This document shows, one piece after another, positions 47,133-56,849 of a DNA stretch of 64,000 nt. Location: positions 1 to 64,000 of the forward strand of contig NZ_PHRG01000012.1 in assembly GCF_002803605.1 (NCBI RefSeq), read 5' to 3'. Origin of the DNA: Acinetobacter pseudolwoffii (lineage in GTDB: Bacteria; Pseudomonadota; Gammaproteobacteria; Pseudomonadales; Moraxellaceae). The notes beneath the pieces are model-generated. The model was not told the DNA's origin, searched no databases, and saw nothing but the letters and a program-made list of their open reading frames with translations. The first letter of the stretch is position 1. Each line of letters begins with the position of its first letter. A program made the translations under genes and the position numbers.

Positions 47133-47831
47133 ATGCAGCAACATACCTTGGTGGATCAAGCCATTACCTCAAGGCATTCTGTGCGTGCTTTTAAAAATAC
47201 CCCACTTGATACACAGACCATCAAAGATATTTTAAACATCGCCTGCCGTGCACCATCAGGCAACAATATTCAGCCTTGGAAAGTTTATGTGGTCACTGGA
47301 CAAAAACGAGAAGCATTGATACAGAAGGTTTGTGCAGCACAAAAAGAAATTTTTTCCAATCCAGAAAATGCGGATCTATATCAAGAAACCTTTAAATATT
47401 ATCCTATAAAATGGACTTCGCCATTTATTGAGCGCCGCCGTGAAAATGGTTGGAGCTTGTACGGTCTATTGGGTATTCAAAAAGGTGAACAAAATAAAAT
47501 GCAACAGCAACTTTTACGCAATTATCAGCTGTTCGATGCACCTGTGGGTTTATTCTTTACTGCAAATACTATTTTAGAAACAGGTTCAAAAATGGATATT
47601 GCAATGATGATCCAAAATGTAATGATTGCTGCCAAAGCCCGTGGAATTGACAGTTGTCCACAAGCCGCATGGAATCCTTTTCATCAGGTGGTTGCAGACG
47701 TACTGGGTATACCGGAAGACGAAGAATTAGTTTGCGCTATTGCACTTGGTTATGCCGACCCAGACCAAGTGGTGAATCAATTACATACACCGCGTGTTCC
47801 TGCCGAAGAGTTTGCTGTTTTCTGCGATTAA
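47133..47831 (+). CDS. nitroreductase-family FMN oxidoreductase
   Basis: 232 residues of the nitroreductase fold. FMN-binding starts with SRHSVRAF near residue 13, then CRAPSGNNIQPWKVYVVTG, and ends with the LGYADPDQ segment typical of the family. Such enzymes reduce nitro groups, quinones or enones with NAD(P)H. It is preceded by an AGGAG site and follows the second MarR gene by 95 bases, so it may belong to the same regulon, though no step of the alicyclic route needs it. It ends before a terminator. Confidence 0.88.
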   Translation: MQQHTLVDQAITSRHSVRAFKNTPLDTQTIKDILNIACRAPSGNNIQPWKVYVVTGQKREALIQKVCAAQKEIFSNPENADLYQETFKYYPIKWTSPFIERRRENGWSLYGLLGIQKGEQNKMQQQLLRNYQLFDAPVGLFFTANTILETGSKMDIAMMIQNVMIAAKARGIDSCPQAAWNPFHQVVADVLGIPEDEELVCAIALGYADPDQVVNQLHTPRVPAEEFAVFCD

Positions 47832-47843
47832 AGCCAAAAGGTT

Positions 47844-47872
47844 AAAAGGCACATAAGGTGCCTTTTATTTTA
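47844..47872 (+). terminator. terminator of the nitroreductase gene
   Basis: AAAAGGCAC-ATAA-GGTGCCTTTTATTTT: a good stem and T-run 12 bases behind the stop. Confidence 0.85.
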
Positions 47873-48069
47873 GGGCGTGTCCTCATTTGAAGAATTGGTT
47901 TTAAATATTTAAAATCCCCCTTTAAGCTCTTTTCATTTCTATATTTTTCCAATGGCACGCACTCTTCTCACTGATGATATCTGGCAGCAAATTCAAGATA
48001 CTATGCGATTACACGGTTGTTACTGTTCAAAGAATAGTAGAAATATCATGGAAGCGATCTTATGGAAAC
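47873..48069 (+). mobile_element. IS5-family element, 5' fragment
   Basis: Starts at GGGCGTGTCCTCATTTGA, the terminal repeat type of IS5-family elements common in the genus. A transposase start at 47952 reads MARTLLTDDIWQQIQDTMRL, then CYCSKNSRNIMEAILWKL, and is cut after 40 codons by the IS3-family element. No matching 3' part is found on the other side. Confidence 0.75.
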
Positions 48070-48108
48070 TGAACCGTACCGGGTTTGTCGGAGACTTTTT
48101 TATTTAAG

Positions 48109-49011
48109 TTAGGCCACCTGACCTAACGGATTAATCTTATCATAGTACATTGCTTCAAACTCAAAAGGCGATACATAACCCAGTGCACTGTGTACACGCT
48201 TTTTGTTGAACCAATCTACCCAATTTAATGTCGCAAGTTGTACATCCGCTAAACCTTGCCAATCTGCTTTTAAATATTCAATCACTTCTGTTTTGTATAA
48301 GCCATTCACCGTTTCAGCCAAAGCATTATCGTATGAATCACCTGTCGTACCGACTGATGCTCGTAAATTTGCTGCTTCTAAACGATTGGTATAGCGAATA
48401 GAAAGATATTGAACACCTCTATCTGAATGATGAATCACATTCTTAGGCATACCTCGATCGTGCAATGCTTGCTCCAATGCATCGAGCACCATATCTGTAT
48501 TCATCCGTGTAGATACTTTCCATCCAACAATTGCTCGTGAGAACACGTCAATAACAAATGCGGTATATACCCAGCCTGAATGAGTTTGAATATACGTAAA
48601 GTCACCCACCCATAGTTGGTTTGGATGATCAGCATTAAAATTACGTTTCACTAAATCATCTGCCCGTTTTTGGTCATCTCGGTTACGGGTGGTTTGTTTA
48701 TTCTTACCACGCCAAACACCTTGTATACCTAGCTTTTGCATCAATCGAGCAACTGTACAACGTGCAATCACATAGCCTTCACGTTTCAGTTGTTGCCAGA
48801 CCTTACGCACACCATACCGACCTGAACTTTCCTTCCAAATTCGTTTAATTTGTTCAGCATGATGAAGGTCATGCAGATCCCGTTTCGCTCGATGTTCTGG
48901 ATTGTCCGCGAGATCTAAAGTCCGGTAATAGGTTGAAGCAGCGATCGGTAAAATTCTACAAATCGCCTCGACTCCGTACAGCTCTTTATTATTATGGATA
49001 AAATCCACCAT
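48109..49011 (-). CDS. IS3-family transposase OrfB
   Basis: 300 residues with an N-terminal HTH_21-like part (VDFIHNNKELYGVEAICRIL) and an intact DDE integrase core: D in VGDFTYIQTHSGW, D in HHSDRGVQYLS and E in DNALAETVNG. The catalytic part looks active. In IS3 elements OrfB is normally made as a fusion with OrfA by programmed -1 frameshifting; here OrfA is broken upstream (see 49011-49342), so mobility is doubtful unless another copy supplies the protein. Confidence 0.88.
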   Translation of the reverse strand: MVDFIHNNKELYGVEAICRILPIAASTYYRTLDLADNPEHRAKRDLHDLHHAEQIKRIWKESSGRYGVRKVWQQLKREGYVIARCTVARLMQKLGIQGVWRGKNKQTTRNRDDQKRADDLVKRNFNADHPNQLWVGDFTYIQTHSGWVYTAFVIDVFSRAIVGWKVSTRMNTDMVLDALEQALHDRGMPKNVIHHSDRGVQYLSIRYTNRLEAANLRASVGTTGDSYDNALAETVNGLYKTEVIEYLKADWQGLADVQLATLNWVDWFNKKRVHSALGYVSPFEFEAMYYDKINPLGQVA

Positions 49012-49342
49012 TATTTGTGTGGGCGGTCGAGCTCCGCCTGGGCGAAAAAAGCGGCTGCTTTACGTAGAATTTCATTGGCGCGTTGCAGTTCTTTATTTTC
49101 GCGTTCCAGTTGTTTGATACGTTCTTGGTCTGAAAGCTGCTGTACTTTAACTGGATTTTGTTTATCTAAATATTTTTGATACCAAACACGTAGTGTTTCA
49201 GGAGTACAACCCTTGCGCAGTATACTGCTCAGGGAGCAATAGCGGTGATCGCAGCCCAATTCGATGGATAATCTTTCTCGGATTCAATCAATAATTGAAC
49301 CGCTCTTTCTCTGATTTCAGGGGTATATTTTACTTTTTTCAT
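49011..49342 (-). pseudogene. IS3-family orfA, interrupted
   Basis: From ATG 49342 the frame reads MKKVKYTPEIRERAVQLLIE, then SEKDYPSNWAAITAIAP and a TGA. The rest (KGCTPETLRVWYQKYLDKQN and a leucine-zipper-like tail) continues in another frame to 49011. Between them lies extra sequence with the 12-base palindrome GCAGTATACTGC (49217-49228). An intact family member would read IAPKIGCTPETLR. The copy at 58661-58992 carries the identical defect. Confidence 0.8.
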
Positions 49343-49392
49343 CGGGACATTCTCTCAGAAAGCTTGGTCTCCGACAAACCCGGTACGGTTCA

Positions 49393-49641
49393 AAATGCAG
49401 GTTTATTCGGTAGTGGTGAGCGATCATTCCCTGGCTTACCATCAATTAAGCGAATCCATTTGGATACAAGATTTGTATTCAATCCATGTTGCAAAGCGAC
49501 CGAAGCAATTGAAACGTTCGGTGCTTTAAGGCAAAGGATTTCTTTCTTTGCTTCGAGAGGTTCATGTTCATCAGGGTTGTTACGTCGTAAAGGCTGTACG
49601 GCCTTATTTGTCTCGGAGAGTGGTGGCAGTCCAAACAACAA
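49393..49641 (-). mobile_element. IS66-family orfA (tnpA) remnant
   Basis: The minus strand reads HEPLEAKKEILCLKAPNVSI, then ASVALQHGLNTNLVSKWIRL, the helix-turn-helix part of IS66 OrfA, followed by a cut at the IS3 end. About 80 codons remain. Confidence 0.7.
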
Positions 49642-49672
49642 ACCCCATGACCATAACTTATGGGGCTTGTTG
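49637..49672 (-). terminator. likely terminator of the monooxygenase gene
   Basis: AACAAACCCCAT and ATGGGGCTTGTT form a 12-base stem with one wobble; on the minus strand TGTTGTTTGG follows. It lies 42 bases behind the stop at 49714. Confidence 0.5.
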
Positions 49673-49713
49673 GCTATTTTGCTGCGTATTGTGTGGCTTT
49701 TTGTGATTAAGCC

Positions 49714-51072
49714 TTACATCGCTTCACGTTGTGCTTCATCTTCCAAATAGTTTTCTAAAGAATCATCTAGCGCATATAACCATGGCGTGTGATGTGGCTT
49801 AGCCATTTTTCCAGTCATTACTGAGCGATAGACTTTATCTCTAAAGCCCATAATGTTTTCTTTTTTATGCTTTTTCCATTGCATGAAAATATCATGCACT
49901 GCATCAATATTGAATGATGGATAGTCCGTCTGCGCAATCAGGCGTTTGATGTAGTCACCTTGGAAGCGGGCAGATTGTTCATCGTTCAATAGGCGCTGCT
50001 CTTTTTGATGTAAGGTCTGCGTATGGCTCTGCATTTCTGCCGTGCTTGGTAAAGCAATTTTGCCCAAAATCACATCACGGACAAACCATGCTTGCGCATC
50101 GAACATATTGAAGGTGTACCATTGATCTTGCATGCCCAAGTAGAACAAGCGAGGATTCTTTTCCCACACCACACCCTGATATAAACCCTGCGGATAAAGG
50201 CAGTTATGTGTTCTGAGGCGTAGGTTATCTTCAATAAATGGGAAGTGGTGCAAATAGCCTGTGCATAAAATAATGGCATCAATTTTGGCAGATGTTCCAT
50301 CACTAAAATAAGCAGTATTTTCATCTACACGCAGTAATTGTGGCTTTTCAGACCAGTTTTTAGGCCATTTAAAGCCCATGGCTTTACTACGATAGCAACT
50401 GTAAATTTGCTTAGCACCGTATTTATAACATTGCGAACCAATGTCTTCGGCAGAGTAGCTGCTGCCAACCAATAACACAGACTTGCCTTTAAATTCCAGC
50501 GCATCACGGAAGTCGTGTGCGTGTAAAATGCGACCATGGAATTGATCAAAGCCTTCATAAACAGGAACGCGTGGGGTAGAGAAGTGTCCAGATGCAACGA
50601 CAACATAATCAAATTGTTCTGAATAATGCTGTTGTTGTGCATAATCTTCGACATCTACCGTGAATTTTTGCGTTGTTTCATCATAGGCAATATGCTGAAC
50701 GGCACTATTGAAACGAACTAAATCTTTGACCTGTGCTTTTTCTGCACGGCCTTTGATGTAATCCCACAGTACTGCACGTGGTGGATATGAAGCGATTGGT
50801 TTTTTGAAATGTTCATCAAAAGTATAATCGGCAAATTCTAGCGCTTCTTTGGGGCCATTTGACCATAAATAGCGGTACATACTGCCGTGGACAGGTTCCC
50901 CATGTTCATCTATACCAGTGCGCCAAGTATAGTTCCATAGCCCGCCCCAATCATTTTGTTTTTCGAAACATACAATTTCAGGAACTTGTAGACCTTTGGC
51001 CTTTGCTGACTGAAACGCTCTTAATTGGGCCATGCCACTTGGGCCAGCACCAATAATTGCAATTCGATCCAT
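49714..51072 (-). CDS. tmm: trimethylamine monooxygenase (flavin-containing monooxygenase)
   Basis: 452 residues from ATG 51072, with GGAG six bases before it. FAD site [19 protein letters not shown], acidic end [20 protein letters not shown] site [20 protein letters not shown]. Blocks such as [20 protein letters not shown] and [19 protein letters not shown] match bacterial Tmm closely. The enzyme turns trimethylamine into its N-oxide with NADPH and oxygen, useful for bacteria that release trimethylamine from carnitine or choline. No carnitine oxygenase gene is visible here. It stands alone between IS debris. Confidence 0.9.
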   Translation of the reverse strand: MDRIAIIGAGPSGMAQLRAFQSAKAKGLQVPEIVCFEKQNDWGGLWNYTWRTGIDEHGEPVHGSMYRYLWSNGPKEALEFADYTFDEHFKKPIASYPPRAVLWDYIKGRAEKAQVKDLVRFNSAVQHIAYDETTQKFTVDVEDYAQQQHYSEQFDYVVVASGHFSTPRVPVYEGFDQFHGRILHAHDFRDALEFKGKSVLLVGSSYSAEDIGSQCYKYGAKQIYSCYRSKAMGFKWPKNWSEKPQLLRVDENTAYFSDGTSAKIDAIILCTGYLHHFPFIEDNLRLRTHNCLYPQGLYQGVVWEKNPRLFYLGMQDQWYTFNMFDAQAWFVRDVILGKIALPSTAEMQSHTQTLHQKEQRLLNDEQSARFQGDYIKRLIAQTDYPSFNIDAVHDIFMQWKKHKKENIMGFRDKVYRSVMTGKMAKPHHTPWLYALDDSLENYLEDEAQREAM

Positions 51073-51126
51073 TGCTATCTCCATTAGTTTTGAGTTCTTA
51101 ATTACCTCTCCAATTTTGAGTGTCAC

Positions 51127-51741
51127 AATTTAGGATTTGAAATATAAGCATTATAAAGATAAGCAAATACAATCCTAAATTGAGCGATTAAAAATCTGTT
51201 CAAAATAGGATGTGAATTAAAAAAAAGAAAAAATAATAAAATGTGCTAAAGACAGTAAAAATTACCTAAGCAATTCATCTTTATAAAAAATACATTTTTT
51301 AAGAAAGCTGATCTTATCATAATTTCTGATTAATTGTGGCTTTGCTTAGTTATAAAAGTGAATTTAAAGTCATTCCATTAATATTTAAAATTTTATCATT
51401 TTGTATATATTCTTGATTCTTATTAGGTTTTTCCTATAGATTCTAAAGAGAATTTTTTTAGATTTTTTCTTAAAATTTGTTTGAATTGAAGTGGTGGTGT
51501 TTCAAAAAGTATGCTGGGATTAAATGCAGCCATTATTGATGTGGAAGAAGGTTAAATCGAAAGCCTTAAAGTGGTTTTCTAACTTTTTCGAAAAATTACA
51601 GCTTCTCCTAAATCCACGCCTGAGCCGATGCCTGATTCTGCAATTATTACCTTCAATACCTACAGTAAAGAACTTACCAATCGATTGCTTATAATTTTAA
51701 AAGCAGTGACAAAACTGTCCCATAAATTACTCGAAATTCGC
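51127..51741 (+). other. AT-rich gap with a decayed reading frame
   Basis: 51127-51480 shows nothing I can name beyond promoter-like AT-rich DNA for tmm. From about 51490 one plus frame reads VSKSMLGLNAAIIDVEEG, a stop, IESLKVVF, a stop, then ITASPKSTPEPMPDSAIITF and LTNRLLIILKAVTKLSHKLL up to 51740, where an IS3 end follows. The coherent frame with two stops looks like a dead gene; its family is unknown to me. Confidence 0.35.
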
Positions 51742-51765
51742 CTCCGACAAACCCGGTACGGTTCA
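51742..51765. mobile_element. solo IS3-family terminal repeat
   Basis: CCTCCGACAAACCCGGTACG plus GTTCA repeats the right end of the IS3-family elements at 49392 and 59042 with one base change. No transposase is attached. It joins the decayed frame on its left to IS903-group sequence on its right. Confidence 0.75.
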
Positions 51766-52072
51766 GCTCGCTAGAGCGAAATGAATTACTTCGAACAGTT
51801 AATCTTGCGAAGCAGTGCTTCTCAGGTAGACACTATGGAAAAATATTTAGGCTATCATCGGCGAAGTTTAGTTGAAACTAAGATGTGCTGCATTAAATTA
51901 TTAGGAGATAAACTCAGTGCAAGGAGCTTTCAAAGCCAAGTCAATGAGATTCATGCACGTGTAGCAGTCCTTAACAGATTTACGGAATTAGGTCGACCAC
52001 TTACCCAAGTTACGCCTTAAATTTGGCTCAATTAGGGGCGCTTTGCCTTTCAAATCTTTGTGCAATAAAGCC
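51766..52072 (+). mobile_element. IS5-family (IS903-group) element, 3' fragment
   Basis: From GCTCGCTAGAGCGAAATGAA it matches the last third of the transposase gene at 56902-57834, ending with YHRRSLVETKM, KLLGDKLSARSF and NRFTELGRPLTQVTP and the terminal repeat at 52072. A short internal piece differs by a frame change. The first two catalytic Asp are missing. The next 300 bases up to mqo hold three tandem AATAAAAACC units (about 52177-52206) but no gene. Confidence 0.8.
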
Positions 52073-52382
52073 GTTGGAAAGTAATCTTGAAACAAGTTAT
52101 AAGCTTCTTTTTCATAAATTACTGAGTATTTGTATAAATATTCAACATCTGATTTTTTAACCCAGATATTGAATTAAAATAAAAACCAATAAAAACCAAT
52201 AAAAACAAACATCATTGGTATTTATATTTTAATCATGTTCATTTACAATAAAAATTACTAAGTCAATATGTATTTAGTCTAAAATATCCATCAATCAAAA
52301 ATGTGTGATAGCTTCGAACGTTAATCTTTGCATACTTGTAATTTTGAGTATTACTTCAATTCTCTAAGCTAATTCTTTACAA

Positions 52383-54095
52383 GTGTTCCCTATCACCATA
52401 ATTGTTATTCTTGTCTTCGCTATAAAGCGATCCAAACCTGCCCTCCATGGTCATAATCGCATGAACAAATTTTTAAAATACCTATTGGTATTCATCGTTC
52501 TGCTTATTATTGCAGCACTAATCTTTTTATTTAGACCTATCGCGTCTAAGAAAATTCAAAACACCAGCAATGAGCCTGTCGTTGACGCAGTCTTAGTTGG
52601 TGGGGGCATCATGAGTGCAACCCTAGGCACATATCTTAGTGAACTTGAGCCAAACTGGCAAATTCGCATGTATGAACGCCTAGACAAAGTTGCACAAGAA
52701 AGCTCTAACGGCTTCAATAATGCTGGCACAGGTCACTCTGGCTTTATGGAAATGAACTACACCTCTGAAAAAGATGGGAAAATGGACATTACCAAAGCTG
52801 CAAAAGTGGCTGAACAATTTGAAGTTGCAAAACAGTTCTGGTCTTATCAAGTCAAAGAAGGTGTTTTGGGACGACCAAATAGTTTCATCAACCCTGTACC
52901 GCACATTGCTTTCGTTTGGGGCGATAACGTGAATTTCCTCGAAAAACGTTACGCTGCAATGGTTAAAAACCCAATGTTTTATGGCATGAAATTCTCTGAG
53001 GATCCTGCTGAAATTAAACAATGGGCCCCATTGGTGATGAATGGCCGTGATGCTGCACAAAAAGTAGCTGCAACACGCATGGATGTAGGTTCGGATGTGA
53101 ACTATGGTTCGATCACCACTCAATTGGTCGATCACCTTAAAAAACAATCTAATTTCCAGTTACAAACATCGACTGAAGTGACTGGCATTAGCCAAAACGA
53201 TGATAAAACGTGGACTGTTGCATTTAAAAACCTCACTACAGGGAAAACAGATCACGTGAAAACGCGCTTTGTCTTTATTGGTGCAGGCGGTGCAGCGGTT
53301 AAACTTTTACAAATGACAGGCTTACCAGAAGCGAAGCAATATGCTGGCTTCCCTGTAGGTGGCGTGTTCTTAATGACCGACAACCCAAAAGTCACTGAAG
53401 GTCATACTGCAAAAGTTTATGGTCGTGCTGAATTAGGCGCACCGCCAATGTCTGTTCCACATATTGATACACGTTATATCGACGGTAAAAAATATGTGTT
53501 GTTTGGTCCATTTGCAACTTATTCAAACAAGTTCTTAAAACAAGGTTCTCAGCTTGATTTATTGAAATCAACCACTAAGAACAACGTTTTACCAATGACC
53601 GCTGTGGGTATGGAAAATCTTGATTTGGTGAAATACTTAGTTAGCCAAGTCATGATGACCGATGAAGACCGTTTTAATGAGTTGAAAAAATACTATCCTG
53701 ATGCAAAACCAGAAGACTGGCGCATGAATCAAGGTGGTCAACGTGTTCAAATCATTAAGAAAGAACCAGGCAAACCTGCAAGCTTGCAATTTGGTACCGA
53801 GATTTTTGCATCACAAGATGGTGCTGTGACTGCCCTATTAGGTGCGTCTCCTGGTGCTTCAACTTCCCCTTATATTATGTTGAGCTTGCTTGAAAAAGCA
53901 TTCCCTCAGCAAGTAGCAGGTAAATGGAATCCGAAATTACATGAAATTGTAAAATCGTACCAACAAGAACTCAGCACTAATCCTGTGCTTCTTGACCAAG
54001 TTCGCCAATACACCAGCACAACCCTTGGTTTGAAATATACACCTATGGCTAAAGCTGCAAATGACGAAACTATTGCGGTAGCAAAAGCACAGTAA
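52383..54095 (+). CDS. mqo: malate:quinone oxidoreductase
   Basis: 570 residues from GTG 52383, or 544 from ATG 52461, which starts a clear membrane helix ([20 protein letters not shown]). The FAD fold follows ([20 protein letters not shown]), then [34 protein letters not shown] and the C-terminal [20 protein letters not shown]. It oxidises malate to oxaloacetate in the TCA cycle and feeds electrons to quinone. The N-terminal anchor is longer than in E. coli Mqo but is seen in some gamma-proteobacteria. It is followed by a strong terminator. Confidence 0.92.
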   Translation: MFPITIIVILVFAIKRSKPALHGHNRMNKFLKYLLVFIVLLIIAALIFLFRPIASKKIQNTSNEPVVDAVLVGGGIMSATLGTYLSELEPNWQIRMYERLDKVAQESSNGFNNAGTGHSGFMEMNYTSEKDGKMDITKAAKVAEQFEVAKQFWSYQVKEGVLGRPNSFINPVPHIAFVWGDNVNFLEKRYAAMVKNPMFYGMKFSEDPAEIKQWAPLVMNGRDAAQKVAATRMDVGSDVNYGSITTQLVDHLKKQSNFQLQTSTEVTGISQNDDKTWTVAFKNLTTGKTDHVKTRFVFIGAGGAAVKLLQMTGLPEAKQYAGFPVGGVFLMTDNPKVTEGHTAKVYGRAELGAPPMSVPHIDTRYIDGKKYVLFGPFATYSNKFLKQGSQLDLLKSTTKNNVLPMTAVGMENLDLVKYLVSQVMMTDEDRFNELKKYYPDAKPEDWRMNQGGQRVQIIKKEPGKPASLQFGTEIFASQDGAVTALLGASPGASTSPYIMLSLLEKAFPQQVAGKWNPKLHEIVKSYQQELSTNPVLLDQVRQYTSTTLGLKYTPMAKAANDETIAVAKAQ

Positions 54096-54110
54096 TCTGC
54101 TTTAAACCCT

Positions 54111-54141
54111 AAAAAGGATGGACTTTGCGCCATCCTTTTTT
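54111..54141 (+). terminator. terminator of mqo
   Basis: AAAAAGGATGG, eight bases, CCATCCTTTTTT: perfect stem with T-run, 16 bases after the stop. Confidence 0.88.
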
Positions 54142-54167
54142 AATTCATATTTGAAACTATTCTGTTT

Positions 54168-55442
54168 ATGTCGCTTTTCCATTCCGATGCTTTTTTGGCT
54201 TTTCGTTCACGTGATTTTTCACTTCTGAGTGTCAATCAGTTGTGCTTAATTCTAACCATCATGATTCAAGAAGTCGTCATTGCCTATAGTATCTATCAAC
54301 TCACTCAAAATCCACTCAGCCTTGGCATGATTGCCTTAATTGAGTTACTCCCCTTTATTTGCCTCTCCCTGATCAGTGGCGACTGGGCTGATCGCTATAA
54401 CCGACAAAAAATTGTGCAGTGGAGTTTTAGCTGTAGCACTTTAATTCCATTATTATTTATTGTTCTTTTTTCTCAGTACCAACAACAGCACATTCAACAA
54501 AATACACTTTTATGCGGCATTTATAGCCTCATCTTTTGCTTAGGCATACTTAGAGGCATTTACAGCCCATCATTTAATTCATTACGCCCTTTTCTAACCC
54601 CCGAGTCAGCCTATAGCAATGCAGCCACATGGACCGCGCTCATTTGGCAAATAGGCGGCATTTTAGCGCCTTTATGCGCAGGACTTTTACTCGGCCAACT
54701 TGGGCTTGAAAAGACCCTCTTTATTGTTTTTTTCTTGTGTTGCGTGGGTAGCATCTGCTTATTCAGATTAAGTCCTCGTCAATTCCCTAGCCCACATAAA
54801 CAGCATTTGAGCAAAAGTTTGAAAGAAGCCTATTTGTTTATTTTTAAACATCCACTAATGTTTTGGAGTATGTTGCTGGATCTCAGCGTCATGCTTTTTT
54901 GTAGTGTCATTATCTTACTGCCTATTTTTGCACACGATATCCTGCATCTTGGTGTTGAAGGCTTAGGTATACTCAGAGCTGCACCAGCTATTGGCGCCTG
55001 TATCATGATGTTGATGTTGACCTGTTATTCTCCGATGCAAAATGCATGGAGAAATATGCTCTATAGTAGTTTTGCAATTGCTTTATGTATTTTAGCCTTT
55101 GCACTATCCTCCCATGTTTGGCTCTCAGTCTTCTTCCTTGTTTTAATCGGTGCCTTTGATAGCATTAGCATGGTCATTCGACAAACTTTATTACAGCAAC
55201 TCCCCCCAAAAGCACTATTAGGGCGTGTAGCGGCTTTAAATGGCATATTAGTCACTTCAGGCAATCAGCTCGGTGCCCTACACATGAGCCTGATGACGCG
55301 CTATTTTTCTGTGGTGCCAGCAGTACTTATTGGAGGGACGCTGTGTTTAATAATCTGTGGTCTAAGCTCTACTCGTACGCGACATTTATTCAAGCCATCT
55401 CCAACACTAAAAAAACATGCCCCAGTGGCAAAAAGTGAATAG
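54168..55442 (+). CDS. MFS transporter, EntS/DHA3-like exporter
   Basis: 424 residues with 10-12 membrane helices. The MFS loop GDWADRYNRQKIVQW lies after helix 2, and the second half has LLGRVAALNGILVTSGNQLG, typical of the DHA3/EntS group of exporters. Cargo could be a siderophore or drug; nothing in the neighbourhood decides. The start ATG follows the mqo terminator by 27 bases, so a promoter must overlap that hairpin or transcription reads through. The next small gene follows after 38 bases. Confidence 0.85.
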   Translation: MSLFHSDAFLAFRSRDFSLLSVNQLCLILTIMIQEVVIAYSIYQLTQNPLSLGMIALIELLPFICLSLISGDWADRYNRQKIVQWSFSCSTLIPLLFIVLFSQYQQQHIQQNTLLCGIYSLIFCLGILRGIYSPSFNSLRPFLTPESAYSNAATWTALIWQIGGILAPLCAGLLLGQLGLEKTLFIVFFLCCVGSICLFRLSPRQFPSPHKQHLSKSLKEAYLFIFKHPLMFWSMLLDLSVMLFCSVIILLPIFAHDILHLGVEGLGILRAAPAIGACIMMLMLTCYSPMQNAWRNMLYSSFAIALCILAFALSSHVWLSVFFLVLIGAFDSISMVIRQTLLQQLPPKALLGRVAALNGILVTSGNQLGALHMSLMTRYFSVVPAVLIGGTLCLIICGLSSTRTRHLFKPSPTLKKHAPVAKSE

Positions 55443-55480
55443 TATGTTAAGCTTCAAATCCTCTTTTAATAGGATGTGAG

Positions 55481-55984
55481 TTGTCAATAGAGCAAATTAT
55501 GAAACAGATTTTCACCTTTTCACACATTCTCTATACCAAACTCTATTCTTTCGCACTATCAGTGTTGTTGGCTTATTGCCTATTCAATGCAATTTATACG
55601 TTCATTATTGGTGGAACTGGTTTTTATTTATTTGCAACTTTTATTTTAGCTTTTCAATGTAATTTCGCGTTACGCACTTCTCTGCATGACCGTATTTACA
55701 CCAGTTTAGGGATAGTTTTGCTTATTATTGGGTTATTGTATACACATGGAATTCACTTTCTAAACCATTTAAAAACAATTGTATTGGTTCCTTCTTTAAT
55801 TCTAACTGCTTTTGGAATAGATAATTTATATAGAAAGCCAGATAGACTTAGTTGTCTTAAAGTTGGACTGATCCTCGGCCTATTGCTATTAGCTTATATT
55901 CAATATTATGATTTAGTAGAACTGCAAAATTATTATGACTCTTTACATAATGATGAGACTTGGCAGCAATTTGGCGCATTATAA
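55481..55984 (+). CDS. small integral membrane protein, unknown
   Basis: I do not recognise it. It has 167 residues from TTG 55481 (AGGAT before it) or 161 from ATG 55499. It has four or five hydrophobic helices: LYSFALSVLLAYCLFNAIYT, FYLFATFILAFQ, SLGIVLLIIGLLYTHGI, IVLVPSLILTAFGI and VGLILGLLLLAYIQYY, with a short acidic tail. It belongs to the inner membrane and may be co-transcribed with the MFS exporter. No catalytic motif is visible. Confidence 0.65.
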   Translation: MSIEQIMKQIFTFSHILYTKLYSFALSVLLAYCLFNAIYTFIIGGTGFYLFATFILAFQCNFALRTSLHDRIYTSLGIVLLIIGLLYTHGIHFLNHLKTIVLVPSLILTAFGIDNLYRKPDRLSCLKVGLILGLLLLAYIQYYDLVELQNYYDSLHNDETWQQFGAL

Positions 55985-56049
55985 CAGCTAGCACAAAAAA
56001 ATTCGGTGGGTGAAAAATTTACAATCCTAATTCTGATTTATCGATGTTA

Positions 56050-56217
56050 TTACATAGGAAAACTGCCTTTAAAAGGCGGGTCTTGCCAGTCTAGAATTGC
56101 AGACAAAAGGGAATAAAATGCCTGTATATCCGATTCTAGAAATTGATCATTTTCAGCATCATAAACAAAAGATTTTTCTTCTAATAAGTATTGGCCATCT
56201 TGCTCACTAAGAAAATT
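56050..56217 (-). pseudogene. orphan C-terminal gene fragment
   Basis: The minus strand gives a coherent frame LSEQDGQYLLEEKSFVYDAE, then DIQAFYSLLSAILDWQDPPF and a stop at about 56050, with no start and a stop just upstream. About 55 residues remain of an unknown protein; the upstream part was probably lost when the IS903-group copy at 56284 arrived. Confidence 0.4.
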
Positions 56218-56283
56218 TTAAAGTTATTTGCTTGATCAGGGAAAATTTGTTCTCTGTCAAAAAAGATCATAACAATCTTGAAC

Positions 56284-56668
56284 GGCTTTGTTGCACAAAG
56301 CTGTTCTTAAGGGCTTTTTCAGCAATATATTTTTCAAATGAAGAAGCATACACATAAAATTTATCGCACAACCAATTGGTCCGCATATAACCGAGCACTC
56401 ATTCATCGCGGAAATATTGCCATTTGGTTTGATCTTGCTACGCAATGGTATGCCCCATCAAAAGGCAAACAAGGGCGAAATCAAACCTACTCCGACGCAG
56501 CCATCCAATGCTGCTTAATGATTAAATCCTTATTCCGTCTGTCTTTACGTATGGTCACTGGCTTTGTGTAAAGTCTGATTAAACTTTGCGGATGAGCAGC
56601 CCCGAATATCAGTGATATTCGTACACCACGCTTTGTAGAGGACAAAAGCATATTGATATTGCAATTTT
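56284..56668 (+). mobile_element. IS5-family (IS903-group) element, 5' fragment with insert
   Basis: Begins with the terminal repeat GGCTTTGTTGCACAAAGC, then a transposase start at 56338. Codon 78 is TAA where the intact copy has CAA. After Leu-Cys-Gly a 29-base piece containing the hairpin GAATATCA-G-TGATATTC (56604-56620) replaces 21 bases of the intact gene, then homology resumes (ACACCACGCTTTGTAG) until about 56665. The product would be dead. Confidence 0.8.
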
Positions 56669-56676
56669 GGAGAATA

Positions 56677-56812
56677 TTCTCCAGAGCTTGATAATAATGG
56701 TATTTATATTTTACCTGCTTCAGGCGAGTATGAAATTAGAGTATTACAACCTAGATCACAGGCAAGAAAAGATAAAAAACCTCAATACTGGATGAGTATT
56801 AACATTAAATAA
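56677..56812 (+). pseudogene. C-terminal fragment of a secreted protein, lysozyme-inhibitor-like
   Basis: The plus frame reads LDNNGIYILPASGEYEIRVL, then QPRSQARKDKKPQYWMSINI and a stop. The pattern ASGxYxIRVxQxRxxARK resembles the C-terminal strand region of periplasmic lysozyme inhibitors of the PliG kind. Only about 44 residues are left between two IS copies. The family is suggested, not certain. Confidence 0.45.
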
Positions 56813-56849
56813 AGACTTGCTAGATTCTTTTAAGCTTTTATACAAGGGT

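Larger units (their letters stand above)
48070..49392 (-). mobile_element. IS3-family element with perfect terminal repeats
   Basis: Both ends carry the 26-base repeat TGAACCGTACCGGGTTTGTC-GGAGAC in opposite orientation (48070-48095 and 49367-49392). It holds orfB and a disrupted orfA. No target duplication is visible: GGAAAC before and AAATGC after. The left neighbour is an IS5-type fragment and the right neighbour an IS66 fragment, so it marks a recombination point rather than a simple insertion. Confidence 0.85.

Noticed and set aside
52177..52206. Three tandem AATAAAAACC units as possible iterons of a replication origin
   Set aside because: Only three short AT-rich units, no Rep gene and no DnaA boxes nearby; likely simple-sequence slippage before mqo.
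49217..56620. Common origin of the IS3 palindrome insert and the IS903-group hairpin insert, both containing GAGCAG
   Set aside because: Only six or seven bases are shared and the palindromes differ (GCAGTATACTGC against GAATATCAGTGATATTC); chance is sufficient.
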